Shown here: positions 24,301 to 39,300 of the stretch, piece by piece
How positions within the stretch are numbered: position 1 is the stretch's first letter
Layout: each line of letters opens with the position of its first letter
From: Eudromia elegans
Lineage: Eukaryota > Chordata > Aves > Tinamiformes > Tinamidae
Length of the DNA: 64,000 nt
Reading direction: 5' to 3'
NCBI GenBank assembly: GCA_003342815.1
Contig: PTEX01000032.1
Coordinates: 1,363,882 to 1,427,881, forward strand
Translations under genes and position numbers: made by a program
The notes under the pieces: generated by a model
What the model saw: only the letters and a program-made list of their open reading frames with translations
Told to the model about the DNA's origin: nothing
The model's database searches: none

Positions 24301-27300
24301 AGGGTAAGTCCACTCCCATTTCATAGAAGAGTGGTTGACTTGAGGAAAAGAGAGAGGGGAAACAGCAAAGCGTATGGCGAGCTCACCTTTTCCTAGACAC
24401 CAGGGAATTTACATATTACAAAAGTCTAGGCTATAGGATGAGTATCAGTAAAGCTCACGCTTATAGAGCAGAGAACCAGCTTACAGCAAAATAATGTAAA
24501 AACAACTTCTTCCCATTGGGGGAAGGAGTTTCAGTCAGCGCTTAGACTTTAACTGGTTCTTAGGGACTCTCTCCACAAGGCTCCAATCTGTAGGATGCTA
24601 AAATGAGGAATAATAAGACTTGTGAGACAACTACAAGCACAGTGATCAGGGACAGGTCTCCTGAACAGGACGTTCTATGCTGGTACTGAATAGTAACGGC
24701 CACATAAACCTACCTGCAGAATCAACAGAGGCAGCTTCTCCGTTCCAGGAAAGCTGCGCAGTAGCCTACAAAGACTGTGGTGTTATATTCCCAGTCTTAT
24801 ATTCCTAGAAATGCAATCCCATCAGTTTTCAAGGAAACAGCCCCTCTGCAGAAGAAACAGTTGCTATAACGATACTAAAACTAAACCAGCTCTGCTTAAG
24901 AAAATGCTAAGAGGGCAATATATCCAGTTTTAAGTGGAGCAACCACCATATAGTGCTGCAACAGAGCATAGAGATTATGGCTTACCTAAATTACCACTCA
25001 AGAAAACAAGCAAGACAAAAGAGGCTGAAATGGTGCTAACCAATACAGATAAATCGGTTTACTAATGGATTTGATAGACTTAATCTGATTCAACAATGCC
25101 CCCAAAAGTTTGTTCTTTCTGCCTTCCCTTACCTAAATGAAATTAATCTATTCCAGAAAATTAAGAACAATTTATCAGGCCACTGGAGGCAGACTGTTTT
25201 TTTGGATCTGGATCTGGGTTATCCTGCCCAAGGGAGAGGGGAAACTTCAGTGATTTAAAAAACTGAAAATGGGAGGATTGGCAAAGTGGGAGGATTGGCA
25301 AAGTGGGAGGATTGGCAAAGCGGTGCATCTCGAGCCTCAGAGCTCTCTCCTTGCACGCTGTCTGGCTGCTTGGCACACTGCAGGACATAGGTTGTACAAG
25401 CAACCTTTTGTTCTAAACAAGAATGTTTGGCTCCTGCTAACACCATTTACTCATCAGTAGTTCAGAAAACGTAACTCCCAGTGAATCAACCAAGCAAGCA
25501 GAAATTTCTGAATGAACAGAGCAGAATCAATGTATTTCACTGTAATTTCAAGCCTTATTACTTTCTCGATGAAGCTGAAGTTTTTGTGGGATTTTTTTTT
25601 AACTCTTTTTTTTCTTCTTCACAATACAAAAAAAAAAAAAGCTATTTGTAAGACTAACACAGAAAATAAACGGTTTATGTTTTTACTGAAAAACGTTACC
25701 GCGTGGTGCTCATTGGAAGATGGGCAGTTCTGTAGCCTCCTCCATGGACGGGGCTGCTGGGGGTCCTGCCGAGGCTACACGGTGGTCGAGCTGCTGAAGT
25801 CTGAGTGATCGGGGCACCAAACACTCACTGCAAGGCCCCCAAAACGAGGTAGGGACTATCTGTGTAATGAGTTTGCTGCAAGGGATCACAAAGCTGGTGC
25901 ACGATGAAGAGCGGCTATCATCTGAAAAGCAGAAACGCACTCGGACGGTAACGGGTCCACTGATGTTATTTCAAGGACAGGGAAAGAAATACCCTTCAGT
26001 GCACATGAAAGACTTTTGATCATTTATAGGGTTCTTTCCATGATTTTGTGCCTTACATTTCTATCAGGATTCATAACTGCTATACGACTCATGCCAATAT
26101 TGAGGGGATATAAACTGAAGAGCTTAAAAAACGATATGTTTATTCTTATGATTAACATCCTGGACAAAAGTGTCAAAGAAATCCACCAATCCCTAATCCA
26201 AGGCAAAATGCATTCAGAATCTACAAACACCCTGGAGATTGAAAACTCTCTGGAAATGGGAATGGTATTCTGGAAACCGGAATGACATAATGGAAAATAT
26301 ATTTCTTCACCCACATGACATCTAAGACCAAACTAGATCTTGGATAAAGTCCAGCTTAAAAGCCACAAACATCAGCTGTTCTGTAGGTCATGGGGCCTGC
26401 AATCGCTTAGATAGTTACACAGATTTTGATTCTGGCAGATGATATCTTCCAAATGATCACTTATCTAAACTCATTTGCCAGAGATAAGCAACCACAGGGT
26501 CCTTAATGTGAGGACAACAAACAATTTCATCTGGAAATAAAAACTAAACAAGCTCACTATCTTCACATGAGATGGCCGAGACACTGAAAGGATGTGGAAA
26601 ACTGCAAATTGCATCCGTGCTGAGAGGGCAAACAGGAGTTCTATTAGAAGATCTGTAAATGTACATCCCGCAATCCAGAGATTCCTTCATTTTCTTGCTG
26701 TTCTTTTCCCTTTTTCCATCCCACCCTTTGGTGCTTTCTTCTATTTTTTAGCAAAGGTCAAAGAAAAGTACTGGGAGGTACCTAACATTTTGTAGTCCAA
26801 ATCACCAACTTCAGCTTGGTACTTCATTTCTCAGTACTAACAAGTTTCAAGGTAAACACGTTCCTTGCATTTTTTTCCCCTTTAGTAAATGGGATATTCC
26901 TTGTAAGGTTGGAAGCCTGACCCTGGGCACAGAAGTGAGTACAAATGCTCTGTTTCTTTGTTAATAAGATCAGGAGCATTGCTCTAAAAAATGTTTGGAA
27001 GAGCATATTTAACAAGGTGGAGCATCCCTGGGCAGCATCACAAATCAAGCTCTTGTTTCTAATGCTTTTCTGTTTTTCTAACCCCACTCCCAAGGTATGA
27101 ACTGTCCTGTTTCCAAGTTTCAGGAGGAAGCGGATGGAGAACCTCAAGCACCAGACTTGCTCACAAAATAACTCAATGTTCCCCCTCCCTTTAAAATTTC
27201 CTCCCTTGGTTGGGAATGTATTTGTGGATGAATGGAAGAATTCAAGTAACAGGTTCCAATAAAATGAATCACCGGCTATTGCAGAAATGACCTAGAGCCC

Positions 27301-30300
27301 TAGGGCAAAGTGTCACAATATAAGCTACCTTGGACAAACAGCAGAATACTTGCATTTTGCTCATTTTTGTTTTGTTTCAGTCTTCTGTGCTTTCAGCTTT
27401 TTACATAAACAATTTCTAAGACTTTTTGAGTGCAAAAAAGGGTTCAAAAAGCCAAGTAAATAAGAGCTATATTTTCCACATTGAATTATTCCACGGAGGA
27501 CTATAGGGGTAATGCTTCCTTACACCTTAGGGAGACTAAAGGTTTCAAAAATGGTCTCAATATGACCAGAGCCCCATCAGAGCAGACCTGTGGGTCACCT
27601 AGTCCTTATCCCACTGGTGACAGAAGCAATGCCAGGAGCAGCTGCTGCACGGAAAGCCCAAGGAAAGGCACAGTGGACATGAGTGAGATGAGGTGCCTTA
27701 AGGGAGCGCTCCTCCCTGACACACTTACACACACACCTAGCAGCAGTGAAACAGCAACTATCGCCTGAGAGATCTCATTTTTAGACACTGCTAAAGTGAA
27801 CATATAAACAGAAAATCTAACAGGACTGTTGGTGCACAAAGCTTTCATTTAACAGGTTATTTAAACCTAGCTGGAACAGAAGGTGAAAGAAAGCAGCAGT
27901 TAATCTAGGCACGGTGGTAGATGCTGTGCCCAAAACACGATGTTTGGGGAGCTAAGGCTCTAGCAGTGGCCAGAAAACAGCATGTTTTCATGGAAAACAC
28001 ACGCTTGCAAAACCGACCGGTCTTTGCCACGCTCCTGCAGGATGCATCTGCTTTATTTAAGCACCTAACTCCTCTGGCAGCTCAGAGACCTCCACAGAAA
28101 CCCACATCCGTGCTTCCCAAGGGAGAACTGTGCAGAGGAGGAGGTTCCCGTGGGTCAAAACCCGGACCACGAGTGGAAGGAGCCACCTGAGGACAACTTC
28201 ACCACCACTTCTCGGATGCAGAATTTATAGAATGACCCAGGCCGATCCAAGCTGAAGGCCATTTAACAGGGATAAAAAAATCCCTCTGTCAGATCTCGTA
28301 GGGGTTTACATCTGCACAAGTGCAAATCCCACATTGCTTCGGTCTCCCTGGCTGCAAGGGAAAGAAACATTGCCTCCTGGTGATTAAGAATGTAATTATT
28401 ATTATTAGTTCTGAAACACTCGGAATCGCATGGTACATTTTCTTTAAATGGGCACTATCGCTAGCACAAGCTGATTTGAACCGATGATTTATTCACAGCT
28501 TAATAACTATTTTTTTCATTAAACGTGCTGTTATGCTCAGCACACTTTGCTCAGTATATTGTATTGCTGGCTGGTTGCGACAGCCAATTTAAATTTAGAG
28601 GAAAGCTTTGGAAAAGTTTTACTCTGAACAGACAAACGAATGAATCCACTAACTACACTGATCACCAACTATTGATTTATTTAAAATACTTAAGACTTAT
28701 GTGAGTGTTAGGATCTCAAGAGCAGTCTCTTTTTATAAAAGCTTAAATGTAAAGAAGAATGTCAAGAATTTGCCCTAATTTTATGAAAATTTGTACAATA
28801 CTGCATTGCTGTTTCACTTGCAGTGCTTTGCAACCCAAATCTCATTACCCCTAAAGTTCATATTCGTACAAAGGTTTCTACTCGGGACGACTCTAATTCA
28901 GAATCATTGGTGAACCAGGAGGAGCTTCACGGCATAACTGTGAAATTGCTGCAAATAAAATCAGCATCACACTTCCCCCATAGCGACATTAGGAAAATAC
29001 CTCCCCACGTTGCCTTTTAACCTGTAGCACTTTCTCCACTTTTGGAACTGCAAATGTTATGAAGTCAAAAAGTCTGGCTCTACTGGCTTTGCTGCAAATG
29101 AAGCTTCAATAGGAACAGTCATGCAAGAACGAAAAAAACTCTCTTTAAAGTTTGCCAAATATATTTCCGACAAGAAACGATACATTTATGAGCTGCTGTG
29201 CAATTGCAATATACTTTTCTCACTGAAGCTTCTGAAAAGTTTTTGTTTGAAGATGCTCAGTGGTGAGCAAAAATAGGCTGTCATCTGTGATGTACAGGGC
29301 TATAAACCCAATTCCTCTTGGATTACTTCACCTTTGAATTTTTGAAGATCATCCCAATGAATCAAGTCCTATTGTTTTGTTCTCAACAGCTGCTACAGCC
29401 ATTTATAAGGTGCACATACTATTCCTTTTCCTAAAATATTTCCATATTCCACTTTCTTAATGCATCAATCCTTTTCAGGGTGACAAATCATATTTGGCTC
29501 TTTGGAGAAGAAGGCCTTCCTAAAAGGAGCATTGGGACTAAGAATGGGTAAAGCTGGTAAGAGTAACTTACTTGTGCTCTCTACTACACTCCTCTTTTCT
29601 GCTCAGAGGAGGAAATGAGAACACGTGCAAGTCAGAGGGGTTGTCTGCTTTGCAGCCTCCTCTACACCACTGTGCAAGACAGTGAGTCACATCTGCAAGG
29701 AGTTTATGCAAAATGCTACTTTTTAATGTTTTGCTTTGTTAATTACATAAGAAATAAGATTCTGAAGGACCGTGGCACTAGAGTCAACAACTGCATGGCT
29801 TTTCACAGGTTTTCCTGCTATTTTCTTTTGTTTGCTCCTACAAATCACCTCAAATAGCAAATGTTTCAAACACCTGGCTATTCTCATAGGAAAATGTACT
29901 CTTATATTTCACAATTCTCTCTGTTCCCTGAACCATAACACTATGGAGACGAATACCTCAAAATGCACCTTCATTTATCTGCATCAGGCATTTCACTGCT
30001 TCAGAGTCACAATATAAACCATCAGACAAGTTCAGGACTGTTAAAAGTACAGTCCTTTTGTCGCTGTGCACAGGATTGTACCCTCTCATCCATGCACTTT
30101 CTAAATACTCTTGCCCTGAAAAATTAAAAATATTTTTGACAAATAAACAAAAGATCACAGGGCGAGAGGGAGGAATACAAAGGAGGCAGTTTCAGCTCTT
30201 TCATAACTGAACTGTATTTCAGCTTCATGACACCCTTTCTTTTTTCCAATTTTGCAGGGAAATTCCACTCAGACCTCACCTGATGCTGCTCTTGTGCCAC

Positions 30301-33300
30301 TTGAGGGACACTCCAACAGACAGCTCTCCTGCTGCAGAGCGGGCACCCATAAGAAGGACAAAAAGCACCAAATCCGAACTCTTTTGTGTCACCTCTTTTT
30401 AAGATGATTGCAAAGAACCTACCTGCCCATGAGACCAGAGACATCCAAGCACTGGGAGCACTGGGATGCCCGGGCGCCTGCCAGGACTATCCTCCGTTTT
30501 CTTCCATTCTCCTCCTCTCTGTGGAACGCATCAGGACAGGGCAGGGCAGGGGCTCCACAGACACTTATGTCCCATGTGGTGGCTGTCCCCACAGGCCACC
30601 TTGCCCAGGGAGCCACCGTTCCCAGGTCAGGGACTGCTCCTTGCTGCAAGTGCCCGGGCAGATGATGCAACACAGAGACTTCCCTAGGGAGGGGATGTCC
30701 TTGGAATAGCTCCCGCCGGGTGCTGTTAGGACAATGACGTTATCAGAATTGTGACACCAGCGCTTGGGTGGGTGCGGATGTTCTTTTGGGGGGACCATCC
30801 CTCTGAGAGACAACTCAGGCGATGGCATTTGCTTAGAGGAGGCAGCGGGGTGGGAAAACTCCAGAAACACAACGGGAGAGGCTGGAAGTACTTACTCCAA
30901 TGTCCCCCAACTTGGCACTTGGACTCAGCGCGGCCGCTTCCAGGACTTATGACCTACAGGAAACCTCCCTGTTCCTCCAGCACAAACAGGAACAAATTTA
31001 TGTTCTGCTGCCGGGGTTGTATCCAGGCTGACAGAACAAAAGCAGCTGGGCCACCAAGTGACTTACAAAGCGTAGTGTGCTGCCAATTCAAATGCCACCC
31101 AATTACTTTAAAAGGATGCAGTGCATGTTGAAAAACTTGCTTTGAGGAAAGGCTAAGAGCTGAAGCAAAGCAATCAAGCACACAGAAGGAAAAACGGCCC
31201 TGGGCTTCCAAAGACAGAACTGCAACACGCTGCCAAGCGCCTGTCCATCCCGGCCCCCTCATCCGTGGAGCCAGGAATTATTCAGATGTATTTAGACGCC
31301 CTGGACACAGCACATTTCCCCTCTGATCCTGTCTGGTTTCAGCAAGGAGGAGCAGTCTGAGCAGTATTAGAAAAGCAAACGTACACGAAAGGATATGCCC
31401 AAAGTTGATGTTTCGCAGGAACCAGCTAATCCTTCTCTTCCTCTACAGGAAAGCTATGCATGTACAGAGGGCCAGGACTGCTCCTGGATCCCGAGTGCTT
31501 TCCCTGGGTTACACACACAGCCGACCAGCTCTTCCTCACCACTTCAGAAGGGACGTAGATGTCCATGCTAGAAAGCAAGACCAGGTGTAGGGCTTAGTAA
31601 TTCCTCCTCGTTCACATGCCCCATCCTTCCACCTCAGTTCGGTGGTGATTTTACCTTGACCTTGGCCCACAACTTGCTGGTTTTGCTGTCAGGACCCTGT
31701 GCTCAGGCACTCTCAGCTTCTCAAAGGAAAGCCCCATGAGGGCATCACCCAAGTCCTACGAGCACAGGACCACGGCACACAACAGCTCGCACAGAGCTGC
31801 GGCACGGCTGCCTTCCCCTTCCTACCAGGATAACACAGGGGCCAAACACCTACATCAACAACTTCTGCCCTCCACCAGCACAAAGCACCCAGACCTCAGC
31901 AGCAAACCTTCTCGGTAAGATGCAGGTGTACATCCTCACACACAGCAAACCACGGGATAACATTCTGCGTGGGCACTAAGCAGCATCTAACTTAGATCAT
32001 TCTGCAAGAGCACAGAGGCCGGACACATTCACGCCGCCTGTGCAGGAGGTAGGGTGAGGATGAATGGCAGCAGGCTCTGGGGAGAAGTTTTTGTTCAGGC
32101 CTCATGAGCATTGCAAGAGCTGGAGGAAGAGGAGCACGGTTTGTCATCCCCTCCCAGTACAGTTTTGTTGACTGCTAGGAATCCAAACTCACTTGAAAAT
32201 GGGACGGAAGAAAAAGGCTGGCTACAAACCAGGACCACGTTCCAGGAAAAAAGCATCAGAGTTGGATCATTTGTTTTCATTCCACATGGGAGAAAAACTG
32301 GGTATCTTTTGAAATTTGTTGCAAATGGGCCAAAGTATCACTGTCAAATGTGAGGGGGAAAAAATGTGAAAGATTGGTTCATAAATGCAGTGGAAACAGT
32401 TCAGCAGCAGCAATTGATTTTATAAGGTTAATGATCAATCAAAAGAAATTCAGCCCGTTCTAGGAAGAATTTGTCACCGAGAGGACTCGGGAGAGGAGAG
32501 CACTTTGTAAGCCCCGTTTGTTGCTTGTCCATTGCCCTGTTCCCATTTCTGTGCGATTTCCTCCAAAACACATTTGTTATTTTAAAGACTCCACAGAGAA
32601 GGCCATGACCGCCTCCAAAGCTGGTGTTCATCCAATGGCTGTTTCTTGTTCCCAAACGAACCTTAAAGGTGTTGTTTCGGCCAGGATTTAGCAAGACCCT
32701 AACTAACAGCTTCCCAAGGCACATCCACCCTAGAAAAGATAGAGCACAGCCTCCTCCCATTAGCAAATTAACCTCTCATTCTAATCAGGCAGGTGAAGCC
32801 CCAGTTTACTGCCTCATTGCCTTGCACACCAAAGCCTCGTTTTCCCAACTACAGGTTCCCTGGACCCAGCAATGTTGACTTTTAGAAGGACTAGACAGTA
32901 CCATGAGTACTACCTCATAGTACCACCTCATAGTAGACAACATCACCTGACTTTTCAGTGCCACTCTAGACCAGGCCAAGGAAACTTTGTTCATGACAGA
33001 GCTTCTCCTCAAAACCAAGCACTCTCAACCACAGAATCATTACAATTGGAAAAGACCTTTAAGTCCAACCATAAACCCATCACGGCCATGCCTGCTAAAT
33101 CATGTCCCTAAATGCCTCATCTATGGAAGGTTCTGGTCTTCAGGAACTGGCTGTCCAACATCTCACAGCGTGATGCAGCTACCAAGTGCATCTACTCAGG
33201 GAGAAACCAGACGGAACTCACAAGTCCCTTGTTTTCCAACAACGATAAACTTAGTGTATCCCTGAAGAGCCAGGAAACTGGCACATGTGTCCAGATAGCA

Positions 33301-36300
33301 AGATCCTCACCTGGGTGAAAAGGGAGCAATATTCTTCACGTTCACGTAATTTCTCCTTGTAAAATAGAACACTGAGAAATTCACTATTTTGGGGGAGGTA
33401 AAAAGAAGACAGACTGAGCTAGTGATGGAAAAAACAAGTACAAATGTTCAACTTTTCTTCAGTTGTCTGCTACTGTTTATTGAGATGCTGAGATCACATT
33501 AGTCATTTTTAAGTTGCCTTTTCTGAGGTTTGCAGGACTGCATTTGCAGGCAATTATTCTCTTAGTGTGAGAATTAACTGGCCTCCCTCTGAAGCCAGAA
33601 AAGCAGACGTAGGAGGAGAGTGTGAGAGGCAGCAAAAGAAAGTGTGAGAAAAAAAGAAAAAACCAAGGATCTCAATTTGTCAACCGTGCCAGCCCACTCT
33701 AGACACTACTGGAGGCTTCTTGCTGGGATATTTTTGTTGTTGTGACTTGCTTTGCAATTTGAAAATTTCAGTGCTTGGGATGAAGCTACCATGCCGTAAG
33801 CCCAAGTCCATAGGACACAGTCGGCCAGGCTCTTCCCGCATTTCAGCTCCAACCTCCTGGACCACCCAGAAAAGGCCCAGAGCTGGGTTGGAGGTGCTTA
33901 TGGGTTGGGTCTGACCAAAGCCAATAGCACTGGCTATTGTTCTCTCTCCTTTTCTGCTTAAAAGAACAACCATTTGCAGGGATAAGGATTAGCTTTGGAG
34001 CATGTGCTTGGCAACTCCATTAGCTAAACAGCCAATGTTTCCACAGAATACCATAGGGTTTCTGATAGAAATATATTTTAGTTAGTTTAGCAATATTATT
34101 AAATCCAAGGAGGGATATTTTTAATATGATATAATCCATTTTCCTAGGAACCAGCCAAGAACAGCATTAGATTTTACTTGGAAACAGTGTAGGGGAAGCA
34201 CTGCGGCTCTGCCATCGCAGCCTCGTCCTTGTGGCCAGGGACATGGGGCAGGAGCCTTGTGTGACACCTCTCCCAGTGCCCCAGGCCTCCCCTCATCTCC
34301 TCTGCCGTGCCTAAAGAGACGGTTCCCCGGCAGCTCTTCCCTTCCCTGCCGCCCTGGTGAGCCCCAATCCAGCCCACGGACACAACGATGACTCTGCTCT
34401 CCTCCCGAGGCTGGGAACTCGCCATCGGACACAAGGATGCTCAGAAGCTGAGCACAATAAAAGCCCTGAAAGGGCAAAGTCACAGCAATAAAAAGGCCAG
34501 ACTGGATATGGGACCTGGGGTCAATGAAGGAGAAGTGGAAGGATGGCAAGATTTGGATGGATTCTGCCATAGGAAATGGTCAGCCATGCAAGTAGAAAAC
34601 AAATACATGGGCTGGGTAAATACATACAAATGAACCAGACCTGAAAACAAATCATCTTCTCATGGCCTCCAGCATTTCCACCCCAGAAGCAAATTCCCAC
34701 TCCCATGCACCAGAACCCCAGTTCTTCACTCTCTCTTATCTTCCCTGGGTCCTGCACACTCCATAAATCCCATGTCATGTCTCCGTGAAGGTCCCAGTGC
34801 TGGCTCAAGCTGCTGTCCAAGCAGCCAAAGCCACACATGAGCAGAAGTCTATGGAGCCACAGGAAAAGAGCCCCAGGAGAAATAAAGGAATAAGCTACTC
34901 TCCCCTAGTCACAGTGCATATCAAGTGCATATAAAAACAAATCAGTGGCCTTGCACAAGTCATAAGAAAATCCCGGATTACCTGGAGAACATCTAGGCAG
35001 GTATTTTACTCCCTTCTCTAAACTCCTCCTCTGTGAATCGTCCCACCAGGTAGAAGGGAGCTAAACCCTCAAGTGAGCCACGCGCTCCCCAGGCTGGTCT
35101 GCGTGGGTGGATGCTGTGGGAAACACGGCACTTTGCAGGAGTCACACGGAGGCACTTTCCAGGGGAGGCTCTTCCCTCCCTTCTGGCTGCCAGGCAGTAT
35201 TTCTCTGCTGGGAGTAAATGCCTGGACTCCAATTGCTGGTGCATTCAAACGTAACTGCGCGTATGGATTTTACTCACCCCATTAAGATTCAATCTGCTCT
35301 AATTCCTACTGCAATATCTGCAGAAATAAAACCCACATCTAAGCTCTGAAGACTACACTCAGGGTCAGGAGTAAGGTGAAATATATTAGACTCCATTTAA
35401 CTTGCAGCTCGTGCAGGCTGTGCCTGCTCATCACCTACCACACAGCCAGGCAAGTTCTACAACAAAGACACGGGGGCTCTTGAGCCCACCTACATCCACC
35501 TTCAAATATGGTATCTACAGCAAATAACGGTCCTGTCTTCCTCTGTCCCTGCCCTCTGCATGGGATGGGCTTGGAAAGGATGAAACTTCACCCTCTTGTG
35601 CAAAGAAAAGCAAAAGTAGCCAGTCCACAGAAAAGAGGGACCCTCCGTGCAAGGGCCCGTGGGGTGGGAGCCCATGCACAGCAAGCAGGTGCTCAACAGC
35701 TTCCAGCCACGCCAAGAGGCCTGCGCTTCCCTGCAGGAAAAGAAATATATGGCAATATATGCCCCAACGGACCACGAGGAAACAGGGGCCTTTGCTGCCT
35801 TGCAGACTCAGCTCCTAGAAGATGCAGATGAGTCTGAGTGGGATTCTTCTAATCAGAGAAGTTGTATTTTAAAGAATTTGAGGGTATCTGTAAAGAGACT
35901 TGCACCAACACAGAGCCAAGTCCCTGGTAAGCACTTCACGAAGTCAAATATACCTTGACTCTGAAATGCAGGAATTACTGTTCCTGGTGGAAAGCTTATT
36001 CATTTCCCCCACATCCCATATTTATTAAGATGCAATCTCCAGTGTAGCCACATACCATTTATCCATGAACTTGCTGTTATACCCAAAGCCCAGGCTGAGC
36101 ATGGCTCACTTAGTAAGCAATGACAGTGTTTTATCTCCATTCGCCATCTGCACCGAATACGCAATGTACTCTGCTGCGTTCAAATCCCACTCCAAACAGA
36201 AAGGATCATCTCGAAAGCCAATGCATCACAGGAGAGACCGGGGAAAATTTCTTCTGGAAGTTTAGGGAAGTTTCACAGAGGGGTTCCTGAGATCCAGCAC

Positions 36301-39300
36301 TCCTAAAAATAGTCCCTTTTATATGAACTGCATTTTGTTTTTTAAATAAATAAATAAAAATTAAAAAAGGAAGGCTCTGACCTCAAGTTAATGACATGGA
36401 ACTCCCTTGGGATCTCCTATTGAACTGTACAAAGGACCAATTTAGAAATGTTTCTGAAGCTGCAGAAAGGCCTATAAACAGCTCAGGTCTGCGAGAGCGA
36501 CCGTCCCCGCTGCAGCCCGGCATGGGCAGCCCTCGCAGCGGGGCACGAGCCCCACGGGCACCCCGACAGCCTCTCTGCCCCCTTGGGACGTGGGGCTCGT
36601 TGCTGCTCCCGCCTCTTGCGCCAGCCAGGAGGGTCCTGGGCGATACTGTGCGGCCGAGAGTCACAAGAACACGCTGCGTTGGGAACCTGACCTGAAACAA
36701 CCCAAGGCTGCAGCACGTGAGAGCGGCTGCTGCGTTAGTGGCAGATGTCTCCAAAACAGCCCGGGCCTTTTTAATACAAATTAATATTCTCAGGAGGCCA
36801 TTGTTTTACCCCTGCACCACCTCCCCACGGTGTCCGCGTGCACCACGGCGAGGACTCTGCTCGGTGGCACCGCCGTGCTCGTGTCCCCAGGAGCGCCTGC
36901 AAAGCAAACCCAGCTCCTCGCTGCCTCCGGTGCAGCCGCACAGCTGGAGCCCGGCCGCAAAACTCGCGGCCAACACGCTACAATTACAGAAACACTTGGC
37001 CCAAAGATGCCAGCGGGGACTGGTACATTTCCGTGGCACAGGCACAGGACAAGAAGCCCATCAGGCCCTGAGCAACCATACATAGAGAGAACAACCTGTG
37101 CCTGCCAGCAAGTGTGCTCCATCTGTCCCCAAGCCTGCACGTGCGTTGAGGTGGAGCCATCTACTCCACAACGGGCCACGTTCCACGGCGCCGCTGTGCC
37201 AAGGCAAAACGATAGACCCCACCAAAGTGCCCTGCCACGGGACCCATCTGCTGCCGTTCACTTTTCCAAGGTTGATGGCGCAGGGAGCGTCACTGGCAGC
37301 GAGCTCGACACGACAAATTCATCGCTGGCCTGTCGAGTGAGTCAACAAGGGAGCTGAAAACAAACGTTGGCATGGATTCTTCCAACAAGAGCGTTCAAAC
37401 AAGAGAGGAGCCCTTTTCAGCAGCTCCCCCGCCGATGGCACGAGCCTCCCTGAGGAATGGGTGCTGATGTAGCACGTCCATGTAAGAGGGCCCAGGGCCC
37501 TCGGACCAGGTTTGTACCTGCAGGTGTTGCTCAAGCACCGGTGACCCACAGACCCCTCCACCGGCACTGCCAGTGACCGAGCTGCCTCCCTGTGTACGGG
37601 TACCATGGGCTGCGTCCCTCCTCTACCCGGGCAGGGCTCCCCGGCTGCCAAAAGGGACAAACTGCTCCCTTGGCAAACAGCACAGTCCTCTGCTGCGGTC
37701 CAGCACGGAGCCAAGGACCTGCCCAAGGGTCCCGAGCGTCTCGGCGGTCGGGACAGGCAAAGCAAAAGCACCGGTGGGAACCTGCTGCAGACAAACCAAC
37801 ACCCGAGCAGCTCCTCAAGCTTCTGTGTGCAACGCGCAGAGAGCAGTGATACAACTTCAGTCTCCTGACATATGCCGGGGTGCTCGGATTGCTAAAAAAA
37901 GAAGAAAGAACAAACTTAAGACACCTACAGATGGTAGATAGCTTTCTAGGACATGAACCAAGGAAATCCCATCATGGCTGGAAGAAAACCAGCCACAGTT
38001 ATCTACCGCACTTGAGATACGAAAACAGAACTCGGTCTAATGTAACACTTCAAAAGGTCGATTTGCTAAAACTAGGAACCACCCAGCACAAAAATAACAC
38101 AGAAACTGGCTCAGTAGATACCCGCCCCTTCTCTCTCTCTACATATATATAATATGTATTTATATGCATATTTATATGTGTGTGTGTGTGCACGTGCATG
38201 TAGGAATACATGTGTGTGCATTTGTATATATATATATTTATTTAAATGAAATGCTGATTCAGAAATGTTTAAAGGTGTTTCAAACGCCCCAGAACAGAAG
38301 CAGGACTATATTCAAAACTATATTCAACAAAGGGTTCCTTTGTTTAAGAAAATGCATGAGCCTAAAGAAGAGTTTAAGAAACAAATGCGTATCCGTAACA
38401 AGTAATAAAAAAGCTATGAAATTAGTAGCTGAAATCAACATATTTTATAAGGAAAGCAAAAAGATATCACAAACTAATGGTAATAGGTGTATCAGAATAG
38501 AACAACAGTCTAATGATACAACAGGCATGATACTAAAAAAATCAAATGAAATTATCCATGCTGATGAAGAAGGTGCGGAAACTATGAGCGCTTCTTATAT
38601 TTTCAAACAAGGATGCCTTGTATCTCATCCATAACAAAATTCTCTGAGTTCCAGAAGTTAGGCAGGATACTCAACACCACCTATTAAACTTTTTTTAACA
38701 TCTTTGAGACCATAAAACTTTAAAATGCAAAAATGAGCTCATAGAATCCCCAACATTGTCTTTTTTTTTTCTTGTCTTTAACATATCACCATTTTAAAAA
38801 AGAAAAAAAAAGAACCCAACAGCTCAAGCAAACAAAATCTTTGTGTCATGCCAATAATTCAGCAAGGTAAATGGGCTGACCTTGGAACTACAGGCCAATT
38901 AGCCTGACTGTGGTCCCAGGCAGAGTCATGGAAAGGCCAAAGCAAGCAACGAAGTATTAAAAGATGGAAACACAATTAGTCCTAGTCAACAGACCTTTAT
39001 GGTAGAAGGACTTGTCAAATTAATCTGTTATGTCCTCCAAGATTACACATTCAGCTGACAAAGGTAACACTGTTGACATAACACACGTAGACTTCTGTGT
39101 GACATTTGACTTTGGCCAGTATGACAGTGTGATAATAAAAACACCAGCACTGTACAAACATCAGGGTACTCTATATCACGGGGATTAACAACAGGTTGAG
39201 TTTGGTGACCCAATTATAGTTATACTTGTGTGGACTGCATCACTGAGGTCTCAGCTCCCTCAAGAGGGGCAACCTTCCCACCAGGGAGCAGGACCTACAG

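Noticed and set aside
36830-37357. 175-codon + strand open frame in the intronic CpG patch
   Set aside because: It has no domain, lies antisense in a GC-rich patch with few stops, and has overlapping open frames in other registers.
38247-38634. AT-rich open frame of about 129 codons after the microsatellite
   Set aside because: It has no recognisable domain, no supporting splice sites and follows directly from a TA/GT repeat. It may be chance or part of a decayed LINE.
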